16,414 bases of DNA from Nitrospinae bacterium CG22_combo_CG10-13_8_21_14_all_47_10. Its GTDB lineage: Bacteria > Nitrospinota > Nitrospinia > Nitrospinales > VA-1. The translations under genes and the position numbers were made by a program. Below, piece after piece: positions 1 to 7,692 of the stretch. The notes below the pieces were generated by a model, which was not told the origin of the DNA, did not search any database, and worked only from the letters and a program-made list of their open reading frames with translations. Location of the stretch: assembly GCA_002786505.1 (NCBI GenBank), contig PCTK01000066.1, positions 2,729 through 19,142 of the forward strand. The letters are read 5' to 3'. The stretch's first letter is position 1. The number at the start of each line of letters is the position of its first letter.

Positions 1-147
1 CCCGCCGCTATTGTTCCAGCCCCTGAACCCGAAGTCTCTGAAGCTGATACTGTTGAAACAGCCCCGGCAGGAGAAGAAAGTTCTGAAAGCGAGGAAGAAG
101 GCGAAGATGAGGATGAAGAAGAGGATGAGGAAGAGGAAGATAAATAG
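1..147 (+). CDS. C-terminal acidic tail of a truncated protein
   Basis: This is the last 48 codons of an open frame that enters from the left edge and ends at TAG (145-147). It starts with a Pro/Ala/Glu-rich linker and ends in an almost uninterrupted Glu/Asp run. I count 24 acidic residues among the 48, and the penultimate position is Asp before a final Lys. No catalytic domain is visible, so the family cannot be read from this piece. In many proteobacteria the gene before lapA encodes IHF/HU or ribosomal protein S1, and either could carry a low-complexity tail here. That is inference from neighbourhood only. The lapA-like gene follows after 34 bases in the same direction, so the two are probably co-transcribed. 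Confidence 0.6.
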   Translation, partial: PAAIVPAPEPEVSEADTVETAPAGEESSESEEEGEDEDEEEDEEEEDK

Positions 148-181
148 ATTTTTATTTTAACCTTTTAGTTTCCTTCAATTC

Positions 182-508
182 ATGCCAGCCATAAAATTTG
201 TTTTATCCATCCTTTTGCTGATCGTCATTGCTTCGTTCGCCGTGCAAAATATGGGTTCGGTGGAGATCAGCTATTATGACCTTAGGCTCCAGCTTCACAC
301 ACTGGAACTGCCTTTGATGGTAGTGCTTGTGATCCCTTTGATTTTGGGGTTTCTGATCGCTTGGTTCATGGGCCTGCTTGATCGATTCAAACTGAAATCT
401 ACCATTCGCCAGCAAAAAAGAGCCCTTTCTACCATGGAAGACGAGTTGGAACGGCTCAAAAATACTCCCCAGCTTCCTGCTCAGGCAGAATCTTCGAACG
501 ACTACTGA
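182..508 (+). CDS. lapA: LapA-domain inner-membrane protein
   Basis: Encodes 108 residues, close to the usual length of LapA/YciS proteins. It has two hydrophobic segments, about residues 4-22 and 42-65, separated by a short polar stretch containing a QNMGSVEISY motif typical of the family (hydrophobic helix, then Q-N, then V-x-x-x-F/Y). The C-terminal 40 residues are charged and helical (DRFKLKSTIRQQKRALSTME), a likely cytoplasmic coiled coil. In enterobacteria LapA works with LapB (YciM) and FtsH to control LpxC turnover and so lipopolysaccharide synthesis. No lapB is seen next to it here, but ftsH occurs 11 kb downstream. No convincing Shine-Dalgarno precedes the ATG. It lies 34 bases behind the acidic-tail gene. 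The family call is good; the LPS-control role is inferred. Confidence 0.75.
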   Translation: MPAIKFVLSILLLIVIASFAVQNMGSVEISYYDLRLQLHTLELPLMVVLVIPLILGFLIAWFMGLLDRFKLKSTIRQQKRALSTMEDELERLKNTPQLPAQAESSNDY

Positions 509-514
509 TTAATT

Positions 515-549
515 CAGTCTCAGGTTCGCGAAAAGACTGCAAAATCTTT
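515..549 (+). terminator. weak hairpin after lapA
   Basis: CAGTCT (515-520) pairs perfectly with AGACTG (534-539), with a palindromic TTCGCGAA in the loop. It starts six bases after the lapA stop codon. The following bases (CAAAATCTTTG) are only partly T-rich, so termination here would be weak or factor-assisted. Confidence 0.3.
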
Positions 550-597
550 GACGCCTGTTTCCTGTTTAAGGGAGACTTTTGTCGAAAAAACGTAAAA

Positions 598-715
598 GCC
601 AACTGCTTCGACAGACTGCCAGCGTGACGCTGGACCCAGTCAACCCCCTTAATGGGCTCCTAGCTTTTTAAGCCGGGAAAAACAATTGCTGGCAGACTGT
701 GTTATGGCAGTTGGC
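598..715. repeat. nested inverted repeats; candidate structured RNA or small repeat element
   Basis: GCCAACTGC (598-606) is the exact reverse complement of GCAGTTGGC (707-715). Just inside it, CAGACTGCCAGC (612-623) pairs with GCTGGCAGACTG (688-699) over 12 positions with one A-A mismatch. The central 64 bases are mostly unpaired. Two competing local hairpins use the same arms. CCAGCG (619-624) can pair with CGCTGG (628-633), and TGTCGAA (580-586) can pair with TTCGACA (607-613). The symmetric arms are seen directly. Whether this is a non-coding RNA, a MITE-like element or a decayed repeat is undecided, as is its strand. No transposase, target duplication or known RNA-family signature was recognised. 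Confidence 0.45.
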
Positions 716-808
716 CCCACGCCGAGTGGCTAGCATGACTGATAAAACGGTTTTTGAACTGCTATTCTGAGTGAAACGAAGAGCTTTTTTGGATTATTGG
801 CCTCTGTT

Positions 809-1864
809 TTATGTGGCCGGAATCAGCCCTTTGGGTTGCTGTTGGGTAAGACAATGAATTCCCCCCAGCCCCCATATTAGAGTTTTGCATTGAATAGGAA
901 TGATTTCGCGTCCGGGGAAAAAAGGAGTTAGCAGGTCCAGGGCTTTTTGGTCATTAGGGTGATCGTATACAGGGAGCAGTACCGCATGGTTGGCTATATA
1001 AAAGTTGGCATAGCTGGCAGGCAGACGTTCTTCCCTGGGCCCTACATAACCGGGCATAGGCAGAGGAATAATCTGGAAGAGATTGCCGTCCGGGTCTTTC
1101 GCCGCTTTAAGACGCTCATAGTTTTGTTGCAGTCCGAGAAAGTTTGCATCTTTTTCATTTTCCTCCAAAGCACAAACAATGGTGCTGGGGTTCACAAAGC
1201 GGGCCAGGTTGTCAATATGCCCATCGGTATCGTCTCCCTCAAGATCACCATGCAACCAGATGATTTTAGAAACTCCCAGGTAATTTTTTAAATATTCTTC
1301 CATTTTTTCCCGGCGTATGCCGCCATTGCGGTTGGGGTTGAGCACGCAGGAATCGGTGGTCAGGCAAGTTCCACGACCGTTTACCTCGATGGCGCCACCT
1401 TCCAAAACAATTCCCGGCTTGAATTTTTGGAACTGCAATTGTTCGGCAATGATACTGCAAACAAGATCATCCAATTCCCATTTATACTTTCGTCCCCACG
1501 AATCAAAATCCCAGTCATTAACGGCCACATCTTTCCCCCGTACCAGGAAGTTGGGGCCGTAGTCCCGAATCCATGAATCATTGGTGGGTATATCGTATAG
1601 GAAAACCTGGCTCATGTTTATGCCGCTGGCCTCCAGCTTTTTATGCAAATCTTCTTCGGCGGATTTATCTTGCACGAGAATATGGGTAGGCTCACCTTTG
1701 GCAAGTGCCTTGACGATCTGCAGGTAGTCGGACTCTACCAGCTCCATATCCTGGTCGGGCCAGGTTTCCGGGTTATGGGGCCATGTCAGCCAAGTGCCGG
1801 CATGGGTTTCCCATTCGGCGGGCATGCGATAGCCTTCAACTGCGGGAGGAGAAATTTCACTCAT
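809..1864 (-). CDS. aguA: agmatine deiminase
   Basis: Agmatine deiminase (agmatine iminohydrolase) converts agmatine to N-carbamoylputrescine plus ammonia in the cytoplasm. The 351-residue product has the family's landmarks in order: MPAEWETHAGTWLTWPHN near residues 14-31, NDSWIRDYGPNF (95-106) with the conserved Arg-Asp at 100-101, LEGGAIEVNG (154-163), DDTDGHIDNLARF (211-223) with catalytic His216, and GGIHCLTQQQP (334-344) with nucleophile Cys338. Length is normal. I chose the ATG at 1864 rather than an upstream in-frame start at 1903, because homologues begin shortly before the PAEWE motif and because this ATG overlaps the aguB stop in ATGAGTGA. The 8-base overlap suggests translational coupling; no strong Shine-Dalgarno is present. 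The product is the substrate of the enzyme encoded just upstream. Confidence 0.95.
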   Translation of the reverse strand: MSEISPPAVEGYRMPAEWETHAGTWLTWPHNPETWPDQDMELVESDYLQIVKALAKGEPTHILVQDKSAEEDLHKKLEASGINMSQVFLYDIPTNDSWIRDYGPNFLVRGKDVAVNDWDFDSWGRKYKWELDDLVCSIIAEQLQFQKFKPGIVLEGGAIEVNGRGTCLTTDSCVLNPNRNGGIRREKMEEYLKNYLGVSKIIWLHGDLEGDDTDGHIDNLARFVNPSTIVCALEENEKDANFLGLQQNYERLKAAKDPDGNLFQIIPLPMPGYVGPREERLPASYANFYIANHAVLLPVYDHPNDQKALDLLTPFFPGREIIPIQCKTLIWGLGGIHCLTQQQPKGLIPAT

Positions 1865-2729
1865 TATTATCAAGATACAATTTGCAGAGACCCTGGTAGG
1901 CATCGACCCTCCGGTCTCTTAAGAAGGGCCAGTTTTGCCGTGTCGATTCGATCTCCGACAGGGGGCATTGGGCAATCACAATTTGCGCTTCATTTTCTGC
2001 CTGTCCGATGACTTTTCCAAATGGGTTGCAGACAAAAGATCGGCCCCAGAAGGTCAAGGCATTTTCTCGACCCACCCGGTTCACCGAACCTAAAAAAACA
2101 CCATTGGAAATGGCGTGGGATTTTTGAATGGTTTCCCACGCGGAAATTTGTTGTTCTGAGAACCTGGCGTCTTCGTCCTGATACCCGATGGCTGTTGGGT
2201 AAAATAAAAACTGGGCTCCAGAGAGGGCTGTCAACCGGGCGGCTTCCGGGAACCACTGGTCCCAGCAGATGAGAACGCCTACTTTCCCATAACGGGTAGC
2301 AAAACTTTTAAACCCTGTATCTCCTGGAGTGAAATAGTATTTTTCAAAGAAACAAGGATCATCAGGAATATGCATTTTGCGGTAAATCCCGGCGGTGCTT
2401 CCATCCGCATCAATGACAATTGCCGTGTTGTGATAGATGCCCTGGGCGCGCTTTTCAAAAAGAGGTACAACCAGGACGACCTTTAACTCTTTTGCCAGCC
2501 TTGAAAGTGTTTTACTGGTCGGTCCTGGAAGAGGTTCGGCCAGCGAAAAATTTTCCGTCTTTTCGGTTTGGCAGAAATATTGAGTCAGGAATAGTTCAGG
2601 GAGACAAATGATCTGCGCTCCTTTTTCCGATGCCGTACGAATGGAGTCCACCGCGTTTTCCAGGTTTTTTCCTGCGTCTGGTGAACAGGCCATTTGAACG
2701 AGGCCAACTGAAATTGTTGTATTATCCAT
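1857..2729 (-). CDS. aguB: N-carbamoylputrescine amidase
   Basis: A 290-residue enzyme of the carbon-nitrogen hydrolase (nitrilase) superfamily. It hydrolyses N-carbamoylputrescine to putrescine, CO2 and ammonia. The catalytic triad is intact: Glu45 in CLPELF, Lys118 in YRKMHIPD and Cys155 in LICWDQWFPE. The stretch PDDPCFFEKYYFTPGD after the Lys is characteristic of the AguB subgroup rather than of general nitrilases or beta-ureidopropionase. It is the first gene of a two-gene minus-strand operon, and its stop codon lies inside the start region of aguA. Together they give the agmatine route to putrescine. The substrate call rests on the subgroup motif plus the adjacent agmatine deiminase. 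No clear Shine-Dalgarno precedes the ATG; a TATAAT lies about 65 bases upstream. Confidence 0.95.
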   Translation of the reverse strand: MDNTTISVGLVQMACSPDAGKNLENAVDSIRTASEKGAQIICLPELFLTQYFCQTEKTENFSLAEPLPGPTSKTLSRLAKELKVVLVVPLFEKRAQGIYHNTAIVIDADGSTAGIYRKMHIPDDPCFFEKYYFTPGDTGFKSFATRYGKVGVLICWDQWFPEAARLTALSGAQFLFYPTAIGYQDEDARFSEQQISAWETIQKSHAISNGVFLGSVNRVGRENALTFWGRSFVCNPFGKVIGQAENEAQIVIAQCPLSEIESTRQNWPFLRDRRVDAYQGLCKLYLDNNE

Positions 2730-2792
2730 AAAACTTTAAAGAGAAAATAGTAATGTCCGCGAATGAAATTTGTTATGATAAAGCATTGTTAC

Positions 2793-2798
2793 ATTATA
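2793..2798 (-). promoter_or_regulatory. candidate -10 box for aguBA
   Basis: Reading the minus strand, a perfect TATAAT lies in GCTATAATG, about 65 bases before the aguB start. No good -35 box is seen at the normal spacing, so this is a tentative promoter in the divergent 140-base gap. Confidence 0.3.
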
Positions 2799-2869
2799 GC
2801 GGTTTTCCACGTAGTTTCTGGTGAAATTCCTTCCGCTTTTTTAAAATATCAATCAGACAGATTATACCC

Positions 2870-3247
2870 ATGTGGATCAAGCAGGCATTCCGGGATTACT
2901 ATAAACCAAAACTCAGGCGCGAACTAAAAAGGGACCCCAGTCAGGAGGAACTGGACCAGCGTTTTGAAGAAATATACAGTCAGGTCAACTGCATTCTTCT
3001 TGCGGGAGTCCTCGAAGGGGTCGCCATCTATTTTTATGAGATAGCAAAATTTACCAAAGAGGAACTGGATAGTTTCAGAGACCGTCCTGAAGAGTACCTT
3101 TTTGAGCGTTTTGGCGGGGGAAACTATAAATTAAACTTCTATGAAGGTCCATCTTTTATTGTTTGCGTCAACTTTAAGCCCAGGGGAGAGCCCAAATGGA
3201 TTCCCTTACTCCCCGAAAAAGCCGGTTCCAATCCCAGGCCAGCTTGA
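2870..3247 (+). CDS. small conserved-looking protein of unknown function
   Basis: Encodes 125 residues that I do not recognise. The N-terminal third is basic and helical (WIKQAFRDYYKPKLRRELKR, then DPSQEELDQRFEEIYSQV). A short hydrophobic stretch follows near residues 42-57 (ILLAGVLEGVAIYFYE). The C-terminal half alternates charged and aromatic residues (EEYLFERFGGGNYKLNFYEG), then a beta-like SFIVCVNFKPRGEPKWIPLL. There is no signal peptide or clear membrane helix, so a cytoplasmic protein is likely. It stops 28 bases before mfd in the same direction and could be co-transcribed with it. Composition and codon usage resemble its neighbours and there is no competing frame, so I consider it a real gene. 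The function is unknown. Confidence 0.65.
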   Translation: MWIKQAFRDYYKPKLRRELKRDPSQEELDQRFEEIYSQVNCILLAGVLEGVAIYFYEIAKFTKEELDSFRDRPEEYLFERFGGGNYKLNFYEGPSFIVCVNFKPRGEPKWIPLLPEKAGSNPRPA

Positions 3248-3275
3248 CCCATCCTGAAATCTTGAGTTTTAACTT

Positions 3276-6200
3276 ATGAATGAAAGGGTAATGACCCCAA
3301 ATATTGCGGATTTTTCATCCCAGGTCGACCAGATTCGAAAATGGACTGAAGCGCCGGGCCGTCCTGTTGTTGTCGAGGGCTTGAGAGGATCCTCCTGGGC
3401 TTTTTTTCTGTCCAGACTGATCAAGTCTGAAAAGGGGACCGTAGTTGTTTTTACCGCCGATCAAAATCAAGGTGAGCTTTTACTGGACGACCTCAAATAT
3501 TTTTTTAACTACGAAAAGATAAAACGCCCGCTTTACTTTTTCCCAGCCTGGGAGCTTCTTCCCTACGAACAACTTTCCCCTTTAAGCGAAATATCCGGGG
3601 AAAGGCTGGACATCCTTAATCGTCTTCGAACCGGGGAACCGTTGGTTCTGGTTGTTCCTTTGGAAGCAGGCTTGCAAAGGGTCATGCCCCGTTCGATACT
3701 GGAAAAACTGGTTTTTCCGGTTAACTGCAAAATGAACCTGGAACGGGAATTTCTGGAAGCATGTCTTTCTGATAATGGTTTTTCACGTTCTCCTTTGGTG
3801 GAGAATAGGGGTGAGTTCAGTGTGCGAGGAGATATTGTCGATTTCTTCCAACCCGGCAGGATGAATCCGATTCGTATTGAGTTTTTTGGTGATGAAGTGG
3901 AATCCATTCGAGAGTTTGATGTCTTGTCCCAGGTTTCCACCAGTCAACTGGAAATGGTGAATATTCTTCCCGTTCGGGAGCTTTGCCTGAGCGAAGTAGA
4001 AAAAAATCAGGGTGTGAAGGCCATTAATGACTTCGCGGAAAAAAATGAGAGCAACCGTTTGGCTCTGAAGGAGCTTCTGGAAAAAATCCAGCATCTTGGG
4101 ATATTTTCCGGGATGGAATATCTAGCTCCTTTTTTCTATCCCTGTCGGGAATCAATTTTTGACTATTTGAATCGGGACTCGTTGGTCGTGCTTGTGGATG
4201 CGGACCGGTTGCAGGAGAAATCTGAACAGTTTCGCAACCTCATTGATACAGAATATGACACGGTCATGGGAAATGGAGATGTTGCCGCCGCTCCAGATGA
4301 ACTGTTTTTGAGGATGGAGGAGTTCAAAAATTATGTGACCGGTTTTAATGGGTGCATTGCCTTGAACACGCTGAAAACTTCGGATGAAAGAGAAGAACGC
4401 GCCCTTGGCTTGGAGATAAAGCCCATCCCTCCCTTTGTAGGAAAGTTTGAAGCATTCAGTGAACAAGTCCATAAATGGCAGGCGGATGAAAGGAAAGTAG
4501 TGGTGGTGGCGCCAACAAAGGGGCAGGTTCGCCGTATTCACGAGTTGCTTCATGAATGGGGGCTGGAAATTGATGTGGACCTGGGGAGGATTAGTGAAGG
4601 GTTTCAATTAAAATCATTCAATCAGGTTTTTATTGCCGAGCACGAAATCTTTGGCAGGACCCACAAGCATCGGCACCGCAGAAAACCCCGTTCGCAGGTT
4701 TTTCAACGGGGTCTAAAGGATTTAAAAACCGGTGATTTCCTCGTCCATATTGATTATGGCATTGGTTTGTATCAGGGGACGCGGGAATTGCAAACCGGGG
4801 TTGGCGGCGGCGAGTTTTTGGAAATCATGTATGCTGATGACGAAAAACTATATCTCCCTATGGAAGCACTGGGGCTGGTTCAAAAATATGTAGGGTCTAC
4901 AGAAACTCCGCCTCCTTTGAACAAAATGGGAGGAGCGGCCTGGAAGCGGCAGAAGAAAAAGGTCCGGGAAGCAATTCAGGAAATGGCGGAGGATTTGCTG
5001 AAACTATATGCTTCCCGTGAATTGTCGAACGGGCATTCGTATTCCCACAACACGCTTTTGATGAGAGAGTTTGCGGATGCCTTCGAATACGAGGAAACCG
5101 AGGATCAGTTGAAAGCCATTGAGGATGTAGAAGCGGATCTGGAGAAAGAAAAACCCACCGACAGGTTGATTTGCGGTGATGTGGGTTACGGCAAGACCGA
5201 GGTCGCAATGCGGGCGGCTTTCAAGGTGGTTCTCGATAAAAGACAGGTCGCTGTATTGGTGCCAACCACAATTCTAGCCCAGCAACATTTGCAGACTTTC
5301 CGGGAACGTTTTCGTGAATATCCGGTCAATATTGACTTGGTCAATCGCTTCCGCACTCCACGCGAACAAAAAGAGACTTTAGCGCAACTGAAAAAAGGTA
5401 ATGTTGATATCATAATAGGAACGCATCGATTATTGTCGAAAGACGTGGAGTTTGCCTCGCTGGGTTTGATCATTGTTGATGAGGAACAACGGTTTGGTGT
5501 CAAACACAAAGAGAAATTGAAAAAGCTCAGGAATTCCGTGGATATTCTCACACTCACAGCCACACCGATTCCGCGCACACTGCACTTTTCCCTTATGGGG
5601 GTGCGCGATTTGAGCGTCATCGAAACACCTCCTGTTGACCGCCTTGCGGTAAAAACCTTTATTCGCAAGTTCGATGAAAAAATCATCCGGGAAGCAATCA
5701 TGCGGGAAATAGACCGGGGTGGGCAGGTGTTTTTTGTCCATAACAAAATTCGCAGTATTCATTCTATCGCCGAAATGATTCGAAGAGTGGTCCCAGGAGC
5801 AAAAATAGACATTGCTCACGGCCAGTTGCCGGAACACCAGTTGGAAACGGTGATGAAAAAATTTATGGATAAGGACATAGATATTTTATTGAGCACGTCC
5901 ATTGTCGAGTCTGGACTGGATATTCCCTCTGCCAACACAATAATTATCAACCGTGCCGATCAGTTTGGCCTTGCTCAGCTTTATCAATTGCGTGGCAGGG
6001 TTGGGCGATATAAGCATCAGGCTTATGCTTATCTTTTGATTCCCGGAACCGGAGGCTTGAGCGATGAGGCCCGCAAACGACTAAGCGCTATTGAGGAGTT
6101 GAGTGAACTTGGTGCGGGTTTCCAACTTTCGGCTCGGGACATGGAAATTCGTGGCGTGGGAAATATGCTGGGTCATAATCAATCGGGACACATTGCTTCG

Positions 6201-6740
6201 ATCGGTTTTGATCTTTATTGTAAACTGGTCGAGGACATGGTGAAAGACATTCGTGGGGAAAAAACCGATTCGCGCATTGAGACAGAACTTGATTTGATGG
6301 TAAAAGGATTTATTCCAAAGGATTATGTCCCGGACCTCAATCAACGTCTGGATTTTTACCGAAGAAGCCAGGTCGCCGGTGATCATGAGGAAGTCCTGGC
6401 CATAGCGAGTGAATTGGCAGATAGGTATGGTCCGCACCCGGAACCCGTGGCAAAACTCCTGGCCCTTTTAGCGATACGCATACTTTGCCAGCAGATCCAT
6501 ATTTCCAAAGTTGAACTTAAACAAAATGAGGGGATCTTGCAGTTGTTGCCTTCAACCCCCATAAACCCGCAAATATTAACTTCCATGCTTGATGAGCGGC
6601 TGAGCCTCAAGTCGGAATATCAAATCAATATCCGGCTGGATCGCAAGGGATGGAAAACAGATTTGAAAATGTTAGAAAATTACCTGCAAAAGCTGTCGAC
6701 TTCTTTGCAACCTGTTGAGGTGGAAATTGATGTCGAATAA
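3276..6740 (+). CDS. mfd: transcription-repair coupling factor
   Basis: Mfd removes RNA polymerase stalled at DNA lesions by ATP-driven forward translocation and recruits UvrA for nucleotide excision repair. The 1154 residues match the usual length. Visible parts in order are a UvrB-like N-terminal half (FFPAWELLPYEQLSP, RGDIVDFF), a CarD-like RNA-polymerase-interacting domain beginning near residue 484 (LKTGDFLVHIDYGIGLYQG), and a RecG-type helicase core. The core carries Walker A GDVGYGKT (634-641), DEEQ (735-738), TATPIPRT starting at 761 and motif VI QLRGRVGR (904-911). A TRCF C-terminal domain follows (LDLMVKGFIPKDYVPD onward). All ATPase motifs are intact. The first ATG (3276) lacks a good Shine-Dalgarno; an in-frame ATG at 3291 is possible. 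Its 3' end overlaps the next gene by 11 bases, so it probably heads an operon with the two foldase genes. Confidence 0.97.
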   Translation: MNERVMTPNIADFSSQVDQIRKWTEAPGRPVVVEGLRGSSWAFFLSRLIKSEKGTVVVFTADQNQGELLLDDLKYFFNYEKIKRPLYFFPAWELLPYEQLSPLSEISGERLDILNRLRTGEPLVLVVPLEAGLQRVMPRSILEKLVFPVNCKMNLEREFLEACLSDNGFSRSPLVENRGEFSVRGDIVDFFQPGRMNPIRIEFFGDEVESIREFDVLSQVSTSQLEMVNILPVRELCLSEVEKNQGVKAINDFAEKNESNRLALKELLEKIQHLGIFSGMEYLAPFFYPCRESIFDYLNRDSLVVLVDADRLQEKSEQFRNLIDTEYDTVMGNGDVAAAPDELFLRMEEFKNYVTGFNGCIALNTLKTSDEREERALGLEIKPIPPFVGKFEAFSEQVHKWQADERKVVVVAPTKGQVRRIHELLHEWGLEIDVDLGRISEGFQLKSFNQVFIAEHEIFGRTHKHRHRRKPRSQVFQRGLKDLKTGDFLVHIDYGIGLYQGTRELQTGVGGGEFLEIMYADDEKLYLPMEALGLVQKYVGSTETPPPLNKMGGAAWKRQKKKVREAIQEMAEDLLKLYASRELSNGHSYSHNTLLMREFADAFEYEETEDQLKAIEDVEADLEKEKPTDRLICGDVGYGKTEVAMRAAFKVVLDKRQVAVLVPTTILAQQHLQTFRERFREYPVNIDLVNRFRTPREQKETLAQLKKGNVDIIIGTHRLLSKDVEFASLGLIIVDEEQRFGVKHKEKLKKLRNSVDILTLTATPIPRTLHFSLMGVRDLSVIETPPVDRLAVKTFIRKFDEKIIREAIMREIDRGGQVFFVHNKIRSIHSIAEMIRRVVPGAKIDIAHGQLPEHQLETVMKKFMDKDIDILLSTSIVESGLDIPSANTIIINRADQFGLAQLYQLRGRVGRYKHQAYAYLLIPGTGGLSDEARKRLSAIEELSELGAGFQLSARDMEIRGVGNMLGHNQSGHIASIGFDLYCKLVEDMVKDIRGEKTDSRIETELDLMVKGFIPKDYVPDLNQRLDFYRRSQVAGDHEEVLAIASELADRYGPHPEPVAKLLALLAIRILCQQIHISKVELKQNEGILQLLPSTPINPQILTSMLDERLSLKSEYQINIRLDRKGWKTDLKMLENYLQKLSTSLQPVEVEIDVE
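6717..6723 (+). promoter_or_regulatory. Shine-Dalgarno inside the end of mfd
   Basis: GAGGTGG lies six bases before the ATG at 6730, within the last codons of mfd. It decides the start of the lipoprotein foldase: a TTG at 6715 overlaps this site and is unlikely to be used. Confidence 0.65.
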
Positions 6741-7692
6741 ATGGCTGGCAGGAATCGTTGCAGGATTATGCTTGAGTATTGTTTCTTGTTCGGACAAGTC
6801 TTCAAACGATGAATTGGATGGCAATCTTGTCATTGCTGTCGTAAATAGCGAAAGAGTTCTTTTGGATGAGTTCAAGAAGGAACTTAAATTAAATAAGATT
6901 AAATTCAGAGTTCAAGGATCAGGAGATATCTCTCCGGAAGAATTGGTCTGGCTCAAAAACAGGGCTTTGGAACAAATGATACAAAAAGTCCTTTATAAGC
7001 AGGAAGCCAAAAAAAATGGTATCGAGATCACTCAGGAAGAGCTGGATGAGGCACTGCTGAAAGCTGAGATGGGGTATGCGGAGGATTCATTTGAAAAACA
7101 ACTGGAATTTGAGAGGTTGTCCAGAAAAGAATGGGAAAGCGGGATAGAAAATAACTTGTTGATAAATAAATTGATTAACAATTTTGTCAATAGTAAAGTA
7201 TCGGTAAATGATGATGAAATGCTTCGTTATTTTGAGTCCAATGAGGCGAAATTCCATAAAAAAGAGCAGGTAAAGGCTCTTCATATTATGGTCGAGACGG
7301 AAGAAGAGATTCGCCAAATTCAAAAAGAATTGCAGTCCAAACAGAAAGCCTTCTCCGATCTGGCCAGGGAATATTCGCTGGGGCCGGAAGGGGATCATGG
7401 AGGGGATTTGGGTTACTTCGAGTCAGGCCAGATGCCTGAAGAATTTGATAATGTATTTAAGCTGGAAATTAATGGTGTCAGTGACATCATTCGCACTCCT
7501 TATGGTTTTCACCTGTTTAAGGTTGTTGACAAAATTGAGGATAGAAAAATGACCTTTGACGAGTCAAAAAAACAAATTGAACAAGTTTTGCTCCAGGAAC
7601 TCCAGGATAAAGCTTTCCAGAAATGGCTGGTCGAATTAAAAGAAAAATCAGTGATTGAGATTAACTATGGTTTCCTTGAAAAAATTAGCTAA
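6730..7692 (+). CDS. lipoprotein parvulin-type peptidyl-prolyl isomerase
   Basis: A 320-residue SurA/PrsA-like foldase. It begins with a lipoprotein signal: a short basic start (MSNKW), a hydrophobic core and the lipobox IVSC, placing the lipidated Cys at residue 20. Ser follows, which by the Lol rule would favour the outer membrane. Next comes a SurA_N-like helical region (VVNSERVLLDEFKKEL, about residues 35-150). A parvulin (rotamase/PpiC) domain follows at about 178-275, including VKALHIMVETEEE with His185, LAREYSLGPEGDHGGDLGYF and TPYGFHLFKVVD. It probably assists folding of exported proteins in the periplasm. It overlaps mfd by 11 bases upstream and the SurA-like gene by 26 bases downstream, so the three are likely translationally coupled. 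PrsA is an alternative name, but I give no symbol because several families share this layout. Confidence 0.88.
   Translation: MSNKWLAGIVAGLCLSIVSCSDKSSNDELDGNLVIAVVNSERVLLDEFKKELKLNKIKFRVQGSGDISPEELVWLKNRALEQMIQKVLYKQEAKKNGIEITQEELDEALLKAEMGYAEDSFEKQLEFERLSRKEWESGIENNLLINKLINNFVNSKVSVNDDEMLRYFESNEAKFHKKEQVKALHIMVETEEEIRQIQKELQSKQKAFSDLAREYSLGPEGDHGGDLGYFESGQMPEEFDNVFKLEINGVSDIIRTPYGFHLFKVVDKIEDRKMTFDESKKQIEQVLLQELQDKAFQKWLVELKEKSVIEINYGFLEKIS

Larger units (their letters stand above)
509..808. other. gene-free region between convergent genes
   Basis: No credible coding frame is seen on either strand in these 300 bases between lapA (plus) and aguA (minus). It contains the small hairpin after lapA, the nested inverted repeats at 598-715, a further hairpin CCAC-GCCGA-GTGG at 717-729, and A/T-tract sequence to 808. 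A possible outer pairing of the A-tract near 585-591 with the T-tract at 748-755 would enclose all of this. The stretch is long for a gap between two convergent genes in such a compact neighbourhood. Confidence 0.6.

Noticed and set aside
598..760. 6S RNA, tmRNA or cobalamin riboswitch in the lapA-aguA gap
   Set aside because: The length and arm arrangement do not fit 6S. There is no tRNA-like end for tmRNA. A riboswitch is unlikely because no gene starts downstream on the plus strand, and only a loose resemblance to the B12-box region was seen.
1643..2011. Plus-strand open frame spanning the aguA/aguB junction
   Set aside because: Both minus-strand genes have intact catalytic motifs through this region, so the plus frame is a shadow.
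5186..5746. Long open frame of 186 codons on the minus strand within mfd
   Set aside because: It lies fully antisense to the conserved helicase core, has low-complexity Ser/Arg-rich composition and resembles no family.
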